This document shows positions 1 to 10,985 of a stretch of 64,000 nt of DNA, piece after piece. Positions within the stretch are counted from its first letter, which is position 1; every line of letters begins with the position of its first letter. The notes beneath the pieces were generated by a model. It made no database searches. It was given only the letters and a program-made list of their open reading frames with translations, and was not told where the DNA came from. The DNA is from Liquidambar formosana (taxonomy: Eukaryota > Streptophyta > Magnoliopsida > Saxifragales > Altingiaceae), in assembly GCA_039720395.1 (NCBI GenBank), contig JBBPBK010000141.1:310001-374000 (forward strand), given 5' to 3'. The translations under genes were made by a program, and so were the position numbers.

Positions 1-754
1 CATGAACCATATGCTAGGTGTTATTCATGGTTAGCAGAAGCCCTAATTGATATAAGTGAGTTATAATCAATTAGGGAATTGGAAGGAGTTCCAATTAGAC
101 CCTGAATGAAAAGAGTTCTATTGTGCACACCTTGTGCTATTCCTACTACTTGATGATGTGAACCCAATGGGTCACGCACTGATCATGCAAGATGAGCTTT
201 TAAGTCTATGAGAGAAAGGGTATGAGTGCATAAAGAATAGTTCTTTGAGGCCTTGTTTGTATTTGATGTAAACAATAGGGGTTATTGTGCAATTTAGGGA
301 AATTGCACAAAACCCTAAAAGGGTTCTCCCCTAGGGCCGGCCCCTTTAGTGTGGCATATATAAGTCATACTTATGTGTGACATGGCATAGGCTTGCTTGC
401 ACACTCCCAACCCTAGCCGTCCAAAGTGTTGGAGGCTTTCTTCTCTCTCTCTTTCTTCTCCACCTCTAGCAACAATAAGGAAGAAGAAGGAAAAGACTTG
501 AAGCTCTAGCTAGGTGTGGATACCGTTGGAGGCAGCACACTTGGGCTGCTCATTCACCGCTGTCTGGAATCAAAGCTTGGAGCAAAAAGGAGAAGACATA
601 ATCAACTGTAAGTTCTAAACCCTCTCTTTGTAATTAGGGTTTTATTGTTTTGTATGAACCACAATCAGATTCATGGGTTGCATGGAATTGATAGGAAATT
701 TTTTGTTATTCAAGTTATTCCGCATTCTATTTCCTTCTAGTTCAATTCCTTACA
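1..754 (+). repeat. Copia-1 5' LTR (3' part)
   Basis: Collinear with 9639-10392 of the 3' LTR. It ends ...ttccttaca directly before the primer site. A TATA box (TATATAAG) is at 357-364, so the R/U5 part follows. The first ~900 bp of the LTR lie outside the window. Confidence 0.93.
357..364 (+). promoter_or_regulatory. LTR TATA box, Copia-1
   Basis: TATATAAG. The same site occurs in the 3' LTR at 9995-10002, in the Copia-2 3' LTR at 22154-22161 (TATATAAA) and on the minus strand of the Copia-4 LTR near 62451-62458. Conserved place in four LTR copies supports a core promoter. Confidence 0.7.
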
Positions 755-755
755 G

Positions 756-768
756 TGGTATCAGAGCC
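756..768 (+). other. Primer binding site, tRNA-iMet type
   Basis: TGGTATCAGAGCC one base after the LTR end. This is the usual plant copia primer site, complementary to the 3' end of initiator methionine tRNA. Confidence 0.93.
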
Positions 769-3190
769 ATGGTTGTGCTTCATACAAACATCATATGGGC
801 TGGTATTTATGGTACAATTAATTGGACATTGGTGTTCTAATTAGTTTTAAGAAAACTAGGGTTTTATAAAACTGTTATGAACAGTTTTCATGATAGTCAT
901 GAAAAACCGTCATCTTGTTTTGCATGCCAAAATTTGAGTTCTCCTCCACAATTTTCGTGCCATATATGGTTAGAAAGCTCTTCGAATCAGCTTTCAAACC
1001 CAACAAACGGTTTGTCGATCCGAGTTCTGTAGAGAAAGTTATGAATTTTTTACTACAGGCTGTCTGGAAAGACAGTTTTACGCGGGAATGGAACTCTAGG
1101 TTGTTCTTCATCTTCTTCTTATATTAATTTGATTTATATTAATCATATGATGATTATATACAATTATATATACTGTATACTATATGTATTTGATACATTA
1201 AAAATCGAATTTAAAAGAAAAACAAGATTGAAGTTCTTGAAGAGGCTGAATCTGGGTTCTTGAAAAACCCAGGTTAGTTTTCTGGTTTTTGTTCATTCTC
1301 TTCCATCAAAATCATTATGAATGATCATAGATTTAATATATATATTGTATATATGTTTATCATTGATGTTGGTATGAGTTTTGAATTAAAAACAATCAAA
1401 AAGTTTGAGTTTTAAAATTTTCCAGCAAAGCAGTTTTCTGGGCAGCATGATACAGCCATGGTTATTGGCATGTATCTTCTTCATAGGAGCAAGGCAGGGC
1501 ATGAAACCACCTCTATTAGAATCGTGGGACACTAGGGGATAAACCCCAAGTGGTGCCGGCAGCCATTAGATGTCATCTTCTAGGGTTTTAGAACCCATTC
1601 TCTTCATTATCGTTTTGCTGAAATTTTCTGGATAATCTTCATAGATTTATTTGCAGCGGCTGTTTGGGCTTGATTTGATCAATTAAATCTCACCTATGGG
1701 GGTCGAAAATCATATGGAGATATGACTTGAGGGTTGCCAAAGCTTGGGCAGCCATGGTTGGATCGTGGCAGCCATGAAAGCTTCTTTGAAGCTTCATCTT
1801 CTTCAGCAGGCAGCAGCTAGGGTTTATGGAAACCCCTCCCAAATTCGACCTAGGGCTCTTGGCCCTTAATCACCACCTCTGTGATGATTGTCCCAGATGT
1901 AGGAGAGTGCCCCAAGGCCTGGCATAGGCTGGCAGCAGCCATGGGTGGATCGTGGCAGCCATGGAAGCTCCATGGCAGCCTCCTTCTATTTTCGGAAATT
2001 AGGGTTTTCTTAGGAAACCCTAATCCTATGTGTACTAGGGTTTTAGAAACCCTAATTACCCTCATTAATGTGTCCTATTAGGGTTCTAATTATGACATTA
2101 ATGACCAGCCTTGGTCATTAATGAACCCGGTTCTAATTAAATGCATTAGGGTTTGAGTTTATGAAACCCTAACCCTAATACATTTAAAATTTGATTTCTC
2201 CCAAATTAAATTAATTCCGAAATTAATTATATAATTAATATTGATTAATTTTAAGATGTTTTAAATTGTTTAAAGCAATTTTGGAATGAAATTTATTTTC
2301 TGGAATTTTTTATTTAAATAAAATTGTTTTATTTATTTAAGTTAATTCCTAATACTATAGTATTAGATACTAGTTAGTATTATTTAATTGTTTTAATTAT
2401 TCTAATGATTTTGATTAATATGATTGATCAAAATTAGATGTTTTAAAGAGTTAAAACATGTTAGGATAGATTAAAATAATTTTGGGAAATTAAATGATTA
2501 AAAGGAGTTTTAATTCAATAATTGATTTCTAAATTAGGGTTTTAGAAATTCTAATTTTAGAAATTAATAAAACATTACCATTTTCATTATTTTAATTTTG
2601 GATATGATATTTTGAGGTCCCCTAATGAGATTAGGAAGCATTAATGAGATTAATGAAGTCCAATTAATAGAGTTACCATAATGCCCATATGTTTTAATTG
2701 CTTACAGTACTTTTATTTATGCAATATGATTGTATAATTGTGTGTGGATGATGATTATGGACTAAGCCCCCTTAAACCAATTGTGATTGGCCGTCTTATG
2801 GGTTGTGAAATATTTTTCAAAGGGTTGTAATTTATTTATGGTGATGTAATTTTTTAATTGGGGCTTGCACGCCACCTTTTTCTCCTTCACTCTCTCTATC
2901 ATTCTCTTATGTACCCCACATTCCCCTTATGTATCCCTTTCTTTAAATTATGTAAATGTTATGTAATCAAGAGAGCACTAAGGAGCATGGTGGACTCAAA
3001 AGAGCATAGTAGAGCCCAACAAGCCGATGGTGGAGACCATCAAGCTCATGGAGGAATTGGAGGACTTGAAAGCTTAGAGAAGACTTTCAAGAATGCATGC
3101 ATGTTTCCATTGAATGTTTTACGATCACCTACACCTACAATAGACCTTGGATTCAATCTATTGGCTTGGATTGAATCTTCTTAAAGTCCA
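769..3190 (+). other. Copia-1 long untranslated leader
   Basis: About 2.4 kb with no convincing reading frame. It is AT-rich with repeated 'agggtttt' and 'cagccatgg' phrases. The part from about 1700 matches Copia-2 from about 13105. The short frame at 2858-3184 has a partly similar frame in Copia-2 (14023-14418), but the two are not conserved as protein, so I do not call it a gene. Confidence 0.6.
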
Positions 3191-3194
3191 TAAT

Positions 3195-3895
3195 CATCAT
3201 AGTGGGAGCTTTAATTTATGAGATAATTGTATTAGCTCCAATACCATAGTTTGGTATATGTTACCTATTCACTTAGGGACTAATATCAAAATATGGTACT
3301 TTATATATGTTGATATATAATAGCATGCGATGTATGATTTATAATAGCATGAGATGTATGATTATAAATAGCATAATTTATATGTTTAAATCTTGATACA
3401 TAGGATGCATGTTAATTTGATGAGACACTTTAAAACCCCTCTTATTTAATATTAAGTTGAAAATGGAGAAGTCATTGGGGAATGAATTCTTCATTGCCTT
3501 CCATCATTATAGGATCATCTAACGTCCCTTAATGTGGGTACCTGGCTGCAGACATGTAGGAACTACCCATGTTAAAAACATTACTTGAAACTATCACATA
3601 TGAGATATCATGGGGTGCCTAAACTGTTATATACCAAGAAACTAACATGTGAGGTATATATTTGGCGAAACATACCTGTGTGAATGATGGGTTTAACTTA
3701 ACTAGGGAAGTATTCCAAGAAACTAACATGTGAGGTGTATGTTCCCTAGAGGCAAAATGATTGGAACTTGCTTATGAAGCAATAGACAAAGAGTTGTCTT
3801 CTTATTGTGGGTTAGAAGTCAAGAAACTAACATGTGAGGCTTCTAGGTCACAGTGGGACCCCAATCCCCATTAGGAATGAAATTCCCGAATTCCA
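3195..3895 (+). ncRNA. Candidate structured leader RNA with three identical loops
   Basis: The leader just before gag forms a chain of hairpins. Three of them (cores near 3625-3662, 3702-3750 and 3811-3848) each close with CC or TC before, and GG after, the same 17-nt loop AAGAAACTAACATGTGA. Stems: tatatacc/ggtatata; ctagggaa/ttccctag plus an inner helix; ttagaagtc/ggcttctag. Other hairpins: ggagct...agctcc near 3210, atacca/tggtat near 3240, gtgggta/tacccat near 3535, and agacaa/ttgtct near 3785. The equivalent in Copia-2 keeps the stems through compensatory changes. Its role is unknown; packaging, dimerisation or translation control are possible. I do not recognise a named RNA family. Confidence 0.6.
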
Positions 3896-4019
3896 TTAGA
3901 GGGTGTATGGAATTTGATAAAATAGTGGGAGGTACCATATGATTAAAGACCCAATCATTATGGATAAAAATGAAATCTAATTCTTTGTTTATGTAGATTA
4001 CCTAATTACTCACCTCAAA

Positions 4020-4180
4020 ACCCCTATTTCCTAATATAGGATATTGATAGTTTGACTAAACCCGATTTCTTTGCTTGACTTAGGAAATTGAGAATTGTTC
4101 TCAATTTCAAAAGATTGTTTATATGCTATTAGGCCTTTTATTAAAGGCCCTCCATAAAACATCCTAAGAAGAAAAAGACA
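4020..4180 (+). pseudogene. Copia-1 gag relic
   Basis: Translating around 4081-4150 gives a decayed form of the copia gag phrase 'LRIVLN...KIVYML', which is intact in Copia-2 at 15303-15345. Frameshifts and stops follow at once. From 4181 to about 5120 I see only decayed sequence collinear with Copia-2 and cannot assign domains base by base; it should hold the rest of gag, protease and early integrase. Confidence 0.6.
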
Positions 4181-5129
4181 CTATGCGCAATTGGCATCTT
4201 GTTGCCATGCTATATGATAGTATTGATGACTAATGAGCTTCGGAAGCAAAATTAGTCAATGCAAGTGCCTTTGATGTCCTATATCACATACAAAGGTTGT
4301 ATTATGAGTGAAATAATACTATAAAGTATAGTACTTGTAAAGGACTTCTTCTGGACTAGGATGTAATAAAAGTTGTTTATTAATAATCATTCTTTTGAAA
4401 AATGATTAATCACATAGAATAGCTTGAGAAGCTAGATGTGATTTAAAATGGAAGCATAGAGGAAAGCAAGTCTTGAAAAGTCAAAGACAAAGAAATATAA
4501 TTATTTTGTAGTAAATATAAGGTATTGTAAAGGGAACTTGATAAAGTATCAGTCTTCCTAGAAGAACCAAACTTTTGAAGTTTTGGTTCATGCTCTAAAC
4601 TAAATTGTTGGTTAGTTCTGCTTCTTGGTTTTTGGATTCTAGTATAATCTAAATCGAAGCAGAAAGTTAAGTAGATAATAAGTTACCTTTAAAAATTTTA
4701 ATAGAGCAAGAGTTGCTAGATTAATTTTGGGAACTTATTTCTTAACTAAGTCATTTAAGACATTCTAGAAATTTGATTTCCGAATTTAAATGACTAATTA
4801 GAGTGAATGCAACGTATTCTGAGAATACAAGAGATGTAGAGACTCTCATTTAAATGTAACGATTATGACTTGGTTATGAGATGACCAAACCCATCTTTTA
4901 CTTGGTGAAGTGAATGAGTTACATTTATAATTTGACTATACATTGTGATGTATATAGTCATGTAGAGCATGCATTCAATTATAGTAGACTCATCTTAGAA
5001 TACCATAGCTCAATGGTGAATCTAAGAGAACAAATTGAACCCTATTAAGATATGGTTTGATCCATGATGAGTTTTACTAATGTATCCATCTAGGATATAC
5101 CTTAAAATTGCTACATATTGATAATTTAG

Positions 5130-5777
5130 GGTTTACTCCAGTTTTGTCCCAATTATATCAGATATGATATGGGAAGAAACCCAACTTAAAGAAGTTAAGG
5201 CTTGGGCTTGTGCTACGTTTGTCTGGAAACATAATGTAGACAATCTGGAAATAAGGTAAAGTAAGTGTTGAATTGTGGTATATCCTAAAAGTGGTTGGGA
5301 TAGTATTTCTATTACTCTAATGAACAAAAGTTGTCCATGAGGATGATTGCTGGATTTTCTCGAGAAAGGGTTCATTCAAGAAAGATGCAAAAGTAGATAG
5401 AATTTACAGAATTGTTTGTAAAGCCACAAACCAACAAAGATCCAACCCTTGCCCCTATTGAGGCAAAACCTTTAATTACACCACATTCTTTTCATAGATC
5501 AAATTGGATATTTCTTTAACATAAGAGAGATATTGTATCTCCATTAGAATGTGAAAGAATTGTTCTTTGGTGATAAAGATCACCAAGATAATCCTATTGA
5601 TTATGATTAGGTGATGTTTGACATCAATTTGAGAAATGACTAAGAGTCATTAAATCCAATATGGACAGGTAGAGACCTAAAAGGCTTAGCTATTTAAGAA
5701 TGTTTTCAACATAGGCAAAAAGTTGTCTATAAAGAAACTTGTTTGATAATAGTTATGCTGAAATCCATTTGGATCTT
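5130..5777 (+). pseudogene. Copia-1 integrase C-terminus and start of RT, decayed
   Basis: Near 5205-5260 the translation reads WACATFVWKHNVDNLEIR, the relic of the copia integrase block 'G..AYVRRH..DKLE.R...C'. At 5277-5385 it reads VYPKSGWDSISI...FLEKGFIQER, matching the block 'GYPK...GY.FY......VFV.....FLE...I'. A relic of the 'RRS.R...PPERYG' linker follows near 5497. Stops and frameshifts interrupt throughout. RT continues after the LINE at 7592. Confidence 0.85.
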
Positions 5778-6448
5778 TTTTTTTTTTTTTTTTGGGTAAG
5801 TGAGAATTGTATAAAAGAAAAAAGATGTACAGAAGGGGAAGTACACGCCTGGATCAACCCAAGGCCAAGAAAAAGAAAAAATCCTATAACACATCGTAGT
5901 AAGCTACCATGGACATGGGAGTTTACTACAATGTGTAAAGGTGCCTAAAAAACCTCACAGCCTGAGGAAGGCAAGTAAACAAAAGAAAAAACAAACATCA
6001 AATCAAAGATTTAGGCAATTTAAAGGAATTCCCCAATTCATACAAAAATCCCTATGTTTAATGTTATCCCGAACTCCTTTGAAGGTGGATACTTTGTGCC
6101 TTACATCATTTATGATGTTGAGGACCACTTGATTAGAGCTCCCAAAGTTGTTATCATGCAGCCTCCTATTTCTTTCCTGCCATATATTGTAAATTGTAGA
6201 AGCCCAAGCTATTTTTTTAATGGTGGTGCAAAAGGAGTTTCCTTTTAAACTGCTAGTTGCCCAAATAAACTCATTTTGCCAAAACCGTGGGGTTCTATTG
6301 ATGCCACAAAGAGAGAGAACTTTGCCCCAAATAGAAGTGGAGAAATGGCAAGAAAAGAAAATGTGATCTCTGCTCTCCTACTGTCTATGGCAAAAAATGC
6401 AATTGGGGTTAACATTTAAGCCCCAAGCTAACAATTTGTCAAGAGTAC

Positions 6449-7230
6449 TTAGCCTGTTGAGAACCACAAGCCATGCAATAAAGCATGCTTGGGTATAGCT
6501 TTAGCAAACCATAAAAGTTTGTGCCAATCACACTCGACACCCCTACCACGAATAGAATTCCAAGCAGAAGACATCGAGAAAGAGCCAGATTTAGAAGGAA
6601 CCCAAATAACTGAATCGCACCTACTAGGAGCTGGAACCAAAGATAAAGGAGTGGCTGCTTGAATTTCCATAAGCTCAAGAGTAACCGTGGCTGGCCATCT
6701 CCAAGATGAGCCATCAATAATCGCACTTACTTTAGAATTTGAGGGGAGGGCAGCATCATAAAGAATTCGATTAGAATAGAGAGGGAGAATCGGACCCAGC
6801 GGGTGCCAATTATCATGCCACAAAAAAGTATTAGCTCCATTACCAATCTTGTGAAGCATAAGAGGTCGAAAGATACCTCTTATCTTAAGAAGTTTCCTCC
6901 AAACCCAAGTGCAATCTGAAGGAAGTGAAACAGCCCAGAAACTTCTCCCTCTCAAAAGAAAAGCTTGAACCCATGCAACCCACAACGAACCAGATCTAAC
7001 AAAAAGGGCCCATATGTGCTTCATAGCTGCTGCCACGTTTAAATCTTCCATTCTACGAAGACCCAGGCCTCCTTCACTCTTTGGGGTACATATGGCAGAC
7101 CAAGAAACTTTAGCACCCGTATGCTTTAACTCATTTCCAGACCACAAATAGCTTCTGAAAACTTGCTCAATCTTGTGATAAATATTCTTAGGAAGAATGA
7201 AAATACTGCTCCAATAGTATTGTGTGTGGA
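6449..7230 (-). pseudogene. LINE ORF2 C-terminal part (end of RT, zf-RVT)
   Basis: Minus-strand frame, open from about 7230 (YYWSSIFILPKNIYHKIEQ) through LWSG at 7147 to 6449. The motifs are those of plant L1-type ORF2: SIFILPK..., IEQ.FRS.LWSG, SW..IC.PK.EGGLGLR, then W..K.S......LW and a 'W..IW......P....F.W'-like C-terminal zf-RVT region. It lacks the RT catalytic core and endonuclease, lost by truncation. It is not expressed from here as an enzyme. Confidence 0.88.
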
Positions 7231-7289
7231 GAATGAAAATACTACTCCAGCAAAGAAGATTGTGTGTGGAGAGCTATGGTTCTAGAGAG

Positions 7290-7575
7290 AGAAGCTCTCG
7301 ATCCTGACTGATTTTCCTTTGCCGTGCTCCTTCTCTTTGGGTTTCTGCCATTAGTTTTCATCCCTCTCGATCTGTATTTTTTGCTCTTTAATGGCATCAC
7401 CTACCTTTCCTCCCTCTTCATATCTTTGGATCCGCCTCAGACTATTGTTACACGTGATGATAGTGGAGCCACTTTTTCTGACTTACTTTTGCCATCTAGT
7501 GCTGATCCAAAGGCTATCAACCCTTCAAACATTGTGGGGACCTCAGATCTACTGCCTTCCATCGTTGGTAAAGCT
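7290..7575 (+). pseudogene. LINE 5' end with ORF1 N-terminus, inverted
   Basis: Plus-strand, opposite to the rest of the LINE. An ATG at 7391 opens MASPTFPPSS, then after a one-base shift LDPPQTIVTRDDSGATFSD and SDLLLPSSADPKAINPSN. A short acidic and Pro/Ser-rich start before a lost DUF4283-like domain is usual for plant LINE ORF1. No DUF4283 is left. The join to the ORF2 piece, about 7205-7290, holds a short direct repeat (ctccacacacaat and gaatgaaaatact), as often seen at twin-priming joints. Confidence 0.6.
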
Positions 7576-7591
7576 AATCCATTTGGATCTT

Positions 7592-8710
7592 GTTATCTAT
7601 AAACACACATTTGAATATGAGATATGTCAAAAAGGATATAAAGATGTTATATCAAATGGTGAAAAACCATAAAAGTGTGTAAGTTATAGAAGTCTATTAA
7701 TAGACTACAAGGTTCTCATAATTAGAACATTTATAAAGTTGAAGTAATCAAATTGTTTGATTTCTCTCATTGTATAGATGGACCATGAGTGTATAAAAGG
7801 TTAGTGGAAGTGCGATCATTTTTCTTTATCCTAAGTATAGATGACATCCTAATCATTATGAATGATATATGAATGACATCCTAATCGTTTTGGTTTTTGG
7901 AGAAAAACTAATTCATGAAAGATTTGGCAGAAGCATCCAACAAGATCTATAGAGATAGATCATATAGATTGCTAAGTATCTCCAAATCATCAAACATAGT
8001 TGAAATGTTGAAGGAGTTCAACATGGAGAATTCTAAGGGAGGTCTGATTTACTTCAGATAAGAATTCATTATTCAAGGGCATGTGCCCTAGGATAACACA
8101 AGTAAGGTTCTTAAAGTGTTAAGAAGCCTTATTCTACACTATGTATTAAACCTGATATCTATTATGTTGTAATTGTTACAAATAGTTATCAAGTCAATTC
8201 AAATTTGGAATATTGGATTGTATATGGAAATTGTAAACTCATAGTAGATGGGTATATGGATTTGGATATAATCTATATGGGGTATATTTTATATTCACTT
8301 TAGTTGGTGAAATACTTAATGGAAGAACTGTATGAAAGATACAGTGGATTCCATTATTAAGGGTGAATTAATTGTCGCATTGTCTAGGAGACTGTTTGGA
8401 TCTATAAGTTCATTTAGAACTTGGAGTTGTTCCTTCCATTGAGTTGCCCATACCTTGTTTTGTGACAACAATGGGTCTATATCTCAAGTATAGGAATCAC
8501 GGTCTCATCAAAAGTCCAAACACATAGAGCGGCAATTCCAAGTGATTAGAGGAATCATTGGAAGAGGTAATAGATACATTATAGAAGATATTATCTACAT
8601 AAGTTTTTTGTAGACCTACTGACTAAAGCTTTAAAACATAATTGGTTATGTCTAAGACCAACATCTTAAGAAGATAAGTATGCGATACATGGTCGATTGG
8701 CTTCAGTGCA
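7592..8710 (+). pseudogene. Copia-1 RT and RNase H relic
   Basis: Continues after the LINE. Relics in order: VCKL...GL block near 7675 (the usual V.KL.KSIYGLKQASR.W), the catalytic strand as IDDILII near 7836-7857 (family YVDDILLI), NSKGGLI near 8033 (family 'SKKG.LP..HGI.LS..Q.P'), and the terminal 'VDPLTKAL' phrase near 8612-8632 followed by a family tail ending on the polypurine tract. Many frameshifts and stops. Confidence 0.85.
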
Positions 8711-8720
8711 AGTGGGAGAT
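8709..8720 (+). other. Polypurine tract, Copia-1
   Basis: caagtgggagat directly before the 3' LTR start. Copia-2 has gaaagtgggaga at 20841-20852 and Copia-4 the reverse complement at 63731. It primes plus-strand DNA synthesis. Confidence 0.85.
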
Positions 8721-10392
8721 TGTTAGGATTATGCCCTAGAGCCAATCATAGAGATGATTGTTTAGGGATTAGGAACAATCATTTGATTTCATTTATGTAT
8801 GTCACATTTATTATTGATTTAATAAAAGGGCTTATTCTATTATGTTTATATGCATCATTTATATTTACATAATATGTCCATGGAATTAGAGTTGAGAATA
8901 TGGAATTACAAAGAGTTGTAATTTTGAGACTATAGATATATCTCTGTACTAAACTCCTAAAGCATTCCTAGTTGAAGGTTCACTATGATGGACAGTAATG
9001 AACCATAGGACTAACACTTGTTAGGTTGACTCTATAGGAGTATAGCTAGTCTCAAGCTATTTGTGTGGAGACACTACAACCAACAAGTGGGTGCCTATTG
9101 CGAGAATAGGTACACTGAATGTGACCAAAGATATGAGATAAACTGAATGGAGTTTTATCCTGCCTGTCAATCAGTTTCTCATTGTTATAGTGGTACAAGT
9201 AATCCTTAGACCTAAGACACCATAGTTGCCTTATGCATGTAGCTTTAGAAGTTTGATAACATTAAGTGCAGATCCTATTCAGGGGTCTGCAAAGGTGTTC
9301 ATTGGCCCTACTGCTATGTGTATGAAGGCATGTGAGTGATCAACAAGGGATCCGTCACTCTCAGGAAAAAGAGAGAGAATGTCTCATATAACATTCATAA
9401 TATAACTCATTAAATCCATGGCCATGGTAGGATGAATATGAAAAGAGTTTCATGAGTTCATCAATGACTTGATATTCATGATTGAGTATAAAGTAATTAA
9501 ACTAGGGACTTGACAGACTTCCATGTCCTATTAGTTTAATTGGAGACATTGTGTTGAAGGAAGGATGCAATTGTAACCTATAAACTATAACAGAAGGGTT
9601 CTTTGTTAGATACTTATTCACCTCATTAAGGACAACACCATGAGCCATATGCTAGGTGTTATTCATGGTTAGTAGAAGCCCTAATTGATATAAGTGAGTT
9701 ATAATCAATTAGGGAATTGGAAGGAGTTCCAATTAGACCTTGAATGGAAAGAGTTCCATTGTGCACACCTTGTGCTATTCCTACTACTTGATGATGTGAA
9801 CCCAATGGGTTACACACTGATCATGCAAGATGAGCTTTTAAGTTTATGAGAGAAAGGGTATGAGTGCATAAAGAATAGTTCTTTGAGGCCTTGTTTGTAT
9901 TTGATGTAAACAATAGGGGTTATTGTGCAATTTAGGGAAATTGCACAAAACCCTAAAAGGGTTCTCCCCTAGGGCCGGCCCCTTTAGTGTGGCATATATA
10001 AGTCATACTTATGTGTGACATGGCATAGGCTTGCTTGCACACTCCCAACCCTAGTCGTCCAAAGTGTTGGAGGCTTTCTTCTTTCTCTCTTTCTTCTCCA
10101 CTTCTTGCAACAACAAGGAAGAAGAAGGAAAAGACTTGAAGCTCTAGCTAGGTGTGGATACCGTTGGAGGCAGCACACTTGGGCTGCTCATTCACCGCTG
10201 TCCGGAATCAAAGCTTGGAGCAAAAAGGAGAAGACATAATCAACTGTAAGTTCTAAACCCTCTCTTTGTAATTAGGGTTTTATTGTTTTGTATGAACCAC
10301 AATCAGATTTATGGGTTGCATGGAATTGATAGGAAATTTTTTGTTATTCAAGTTATTCCGCATTCTATTTCCTTCTAGTTCAATTCCTTACA
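8721..10392 (+). repeat. Copia-1 3' LTR, complete (1672 bp)
   Basis: Begins tgttaggattatgcc and ends ...caattccttaca, with TG/CA ends. TATATAAG is at 9995-10002. The last 754 bp match the partial 5' LTR at the window start. The downstream target duplication cannot be checked because the left flank is outside the window. Confidence 0.93.
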
Positions 10393-10985
10393 TTTCCTTC
10401 TCTCTTCTTATTGATGTCACACCTTGAGGTTTGAACTCATCCACATTTCTATGTCATTTATTTTGGTCCATTATACTCATACTCATTTCTGGGGGTCTTT
10501 TATTTTATTATTTATTTTAATCTTTGTGCACTCTCTGCTTTCACTCAAGTAGAATGGTATGAGCTTATAATTGTATGACTTTTTGTTAGATATTTTTATT
10601 TATTCTAGTACTACTAATCTTGGGTGCTTTACTATTTCTCTTTAATTTCCATTTTTTATGGTGTTGTCCCTAAAATGGTGTTGTCTAGTCCTTGAACCTC
10701 TGCTTTCACTCAAGTAGATTGGTATGAAATTAGCTTCTTTTTATGGAGTGGGTATAAAAGTCATAAACATTAAGAGAAAAGATGATAGAACGTGGGACTG
10801 CCCAACATGAACTATTATAAAACTCATTGGTCAAATGTTCTATTGGTTTCTCTTTGCAACAGGAATGCAGTTTTGAGTTGTGTACTAATCTTAGGTGCTT
10901 TACATTGATTGGGTTTTCAACTTTAGTCTCCCTTAGAAGGGCACTCATTATGGGGTTTTTTACATGATGGTTATTAGCTTCAAAT
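10393..10985. other. Unassigned spacer between Copia-1 and Copia-2
   Basis: 593 bp with no similarity to the other repeats here. It holds two near-identical phrases spaced about 160 bp apart ('ctctgctttcactcaagtag' near 10526 and 10696), and a second pair ('tactaatct..ggtgctttac' near 10612 and 10885). No ORF worth calling. It may be old host DNA or a decayed element. Confidence 0.5.

Larger units (their letters stand above)
5778..7575 (-). mobile_element. LINE insertion with inverted 5' end
   Basis: Inserted in Copia-1 RT. The target duplication aatccatttggatctt flanks it at 5762-5777 and 7576-7591 (16 bp). A run of T at the left is the poly(A) tail of a minus-strand insertion. The left ~1.45 kb is minus-strand ORF2 3' end and UTR. 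The right ~0.3 kb reads as LINE 5' sequence in plus orientation. This is the outcome expected of twin priming with loss of the middle. Copia-2 has the empty site near 19685-19720. Confidence 0.9.
1..10392 (+). mobile_element. Copia-1, nearly complete decayed Ty1/copia element
   Basis: Plus-strand LTR retrotransposon whose 5' LTR begins left of the window. Order seen: LTR end, initiator-Met primer site, long non-coding leader, gag relic, integrase C-terminus, RT, RNase H end, polypurine tract, 3' LTR. Order and relics are those of Ty1/copia. No long ORF survives. Yet the 754 bp of 5' LTR differ from the 3' LTR at only about 15 positions by eye, nearly all transitions. The coding part is much more decayed than the LTRs, so the copy was probably already defective when it inserted (inference). 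A LINE lies inside RT. Confidence 0.9.

Noticed and set aside
2858..3184. 108-codon plus-strand frame in the Copia-1 leader, with a partner in Copia-2 (14023-14418)
   Set aside because: The two frames share DNA but not a conserved protein: indels shift the frame and the substitutions are not synonymous-biased by eye. They sit in the leader before the structured RNA.
3600..3850. CRISPR-like repeats in the copia leader
   Set aside because: Only three copies, each part of a different hairpin with covarying stems, in a plant retrotransposon. No spacer logic and no cas genes.
3600..3900. Hammerhead ribozyme or retrozyme in the copia leader
   Set aside because: No CTGATGA and GAAA core in the needed arrangement.
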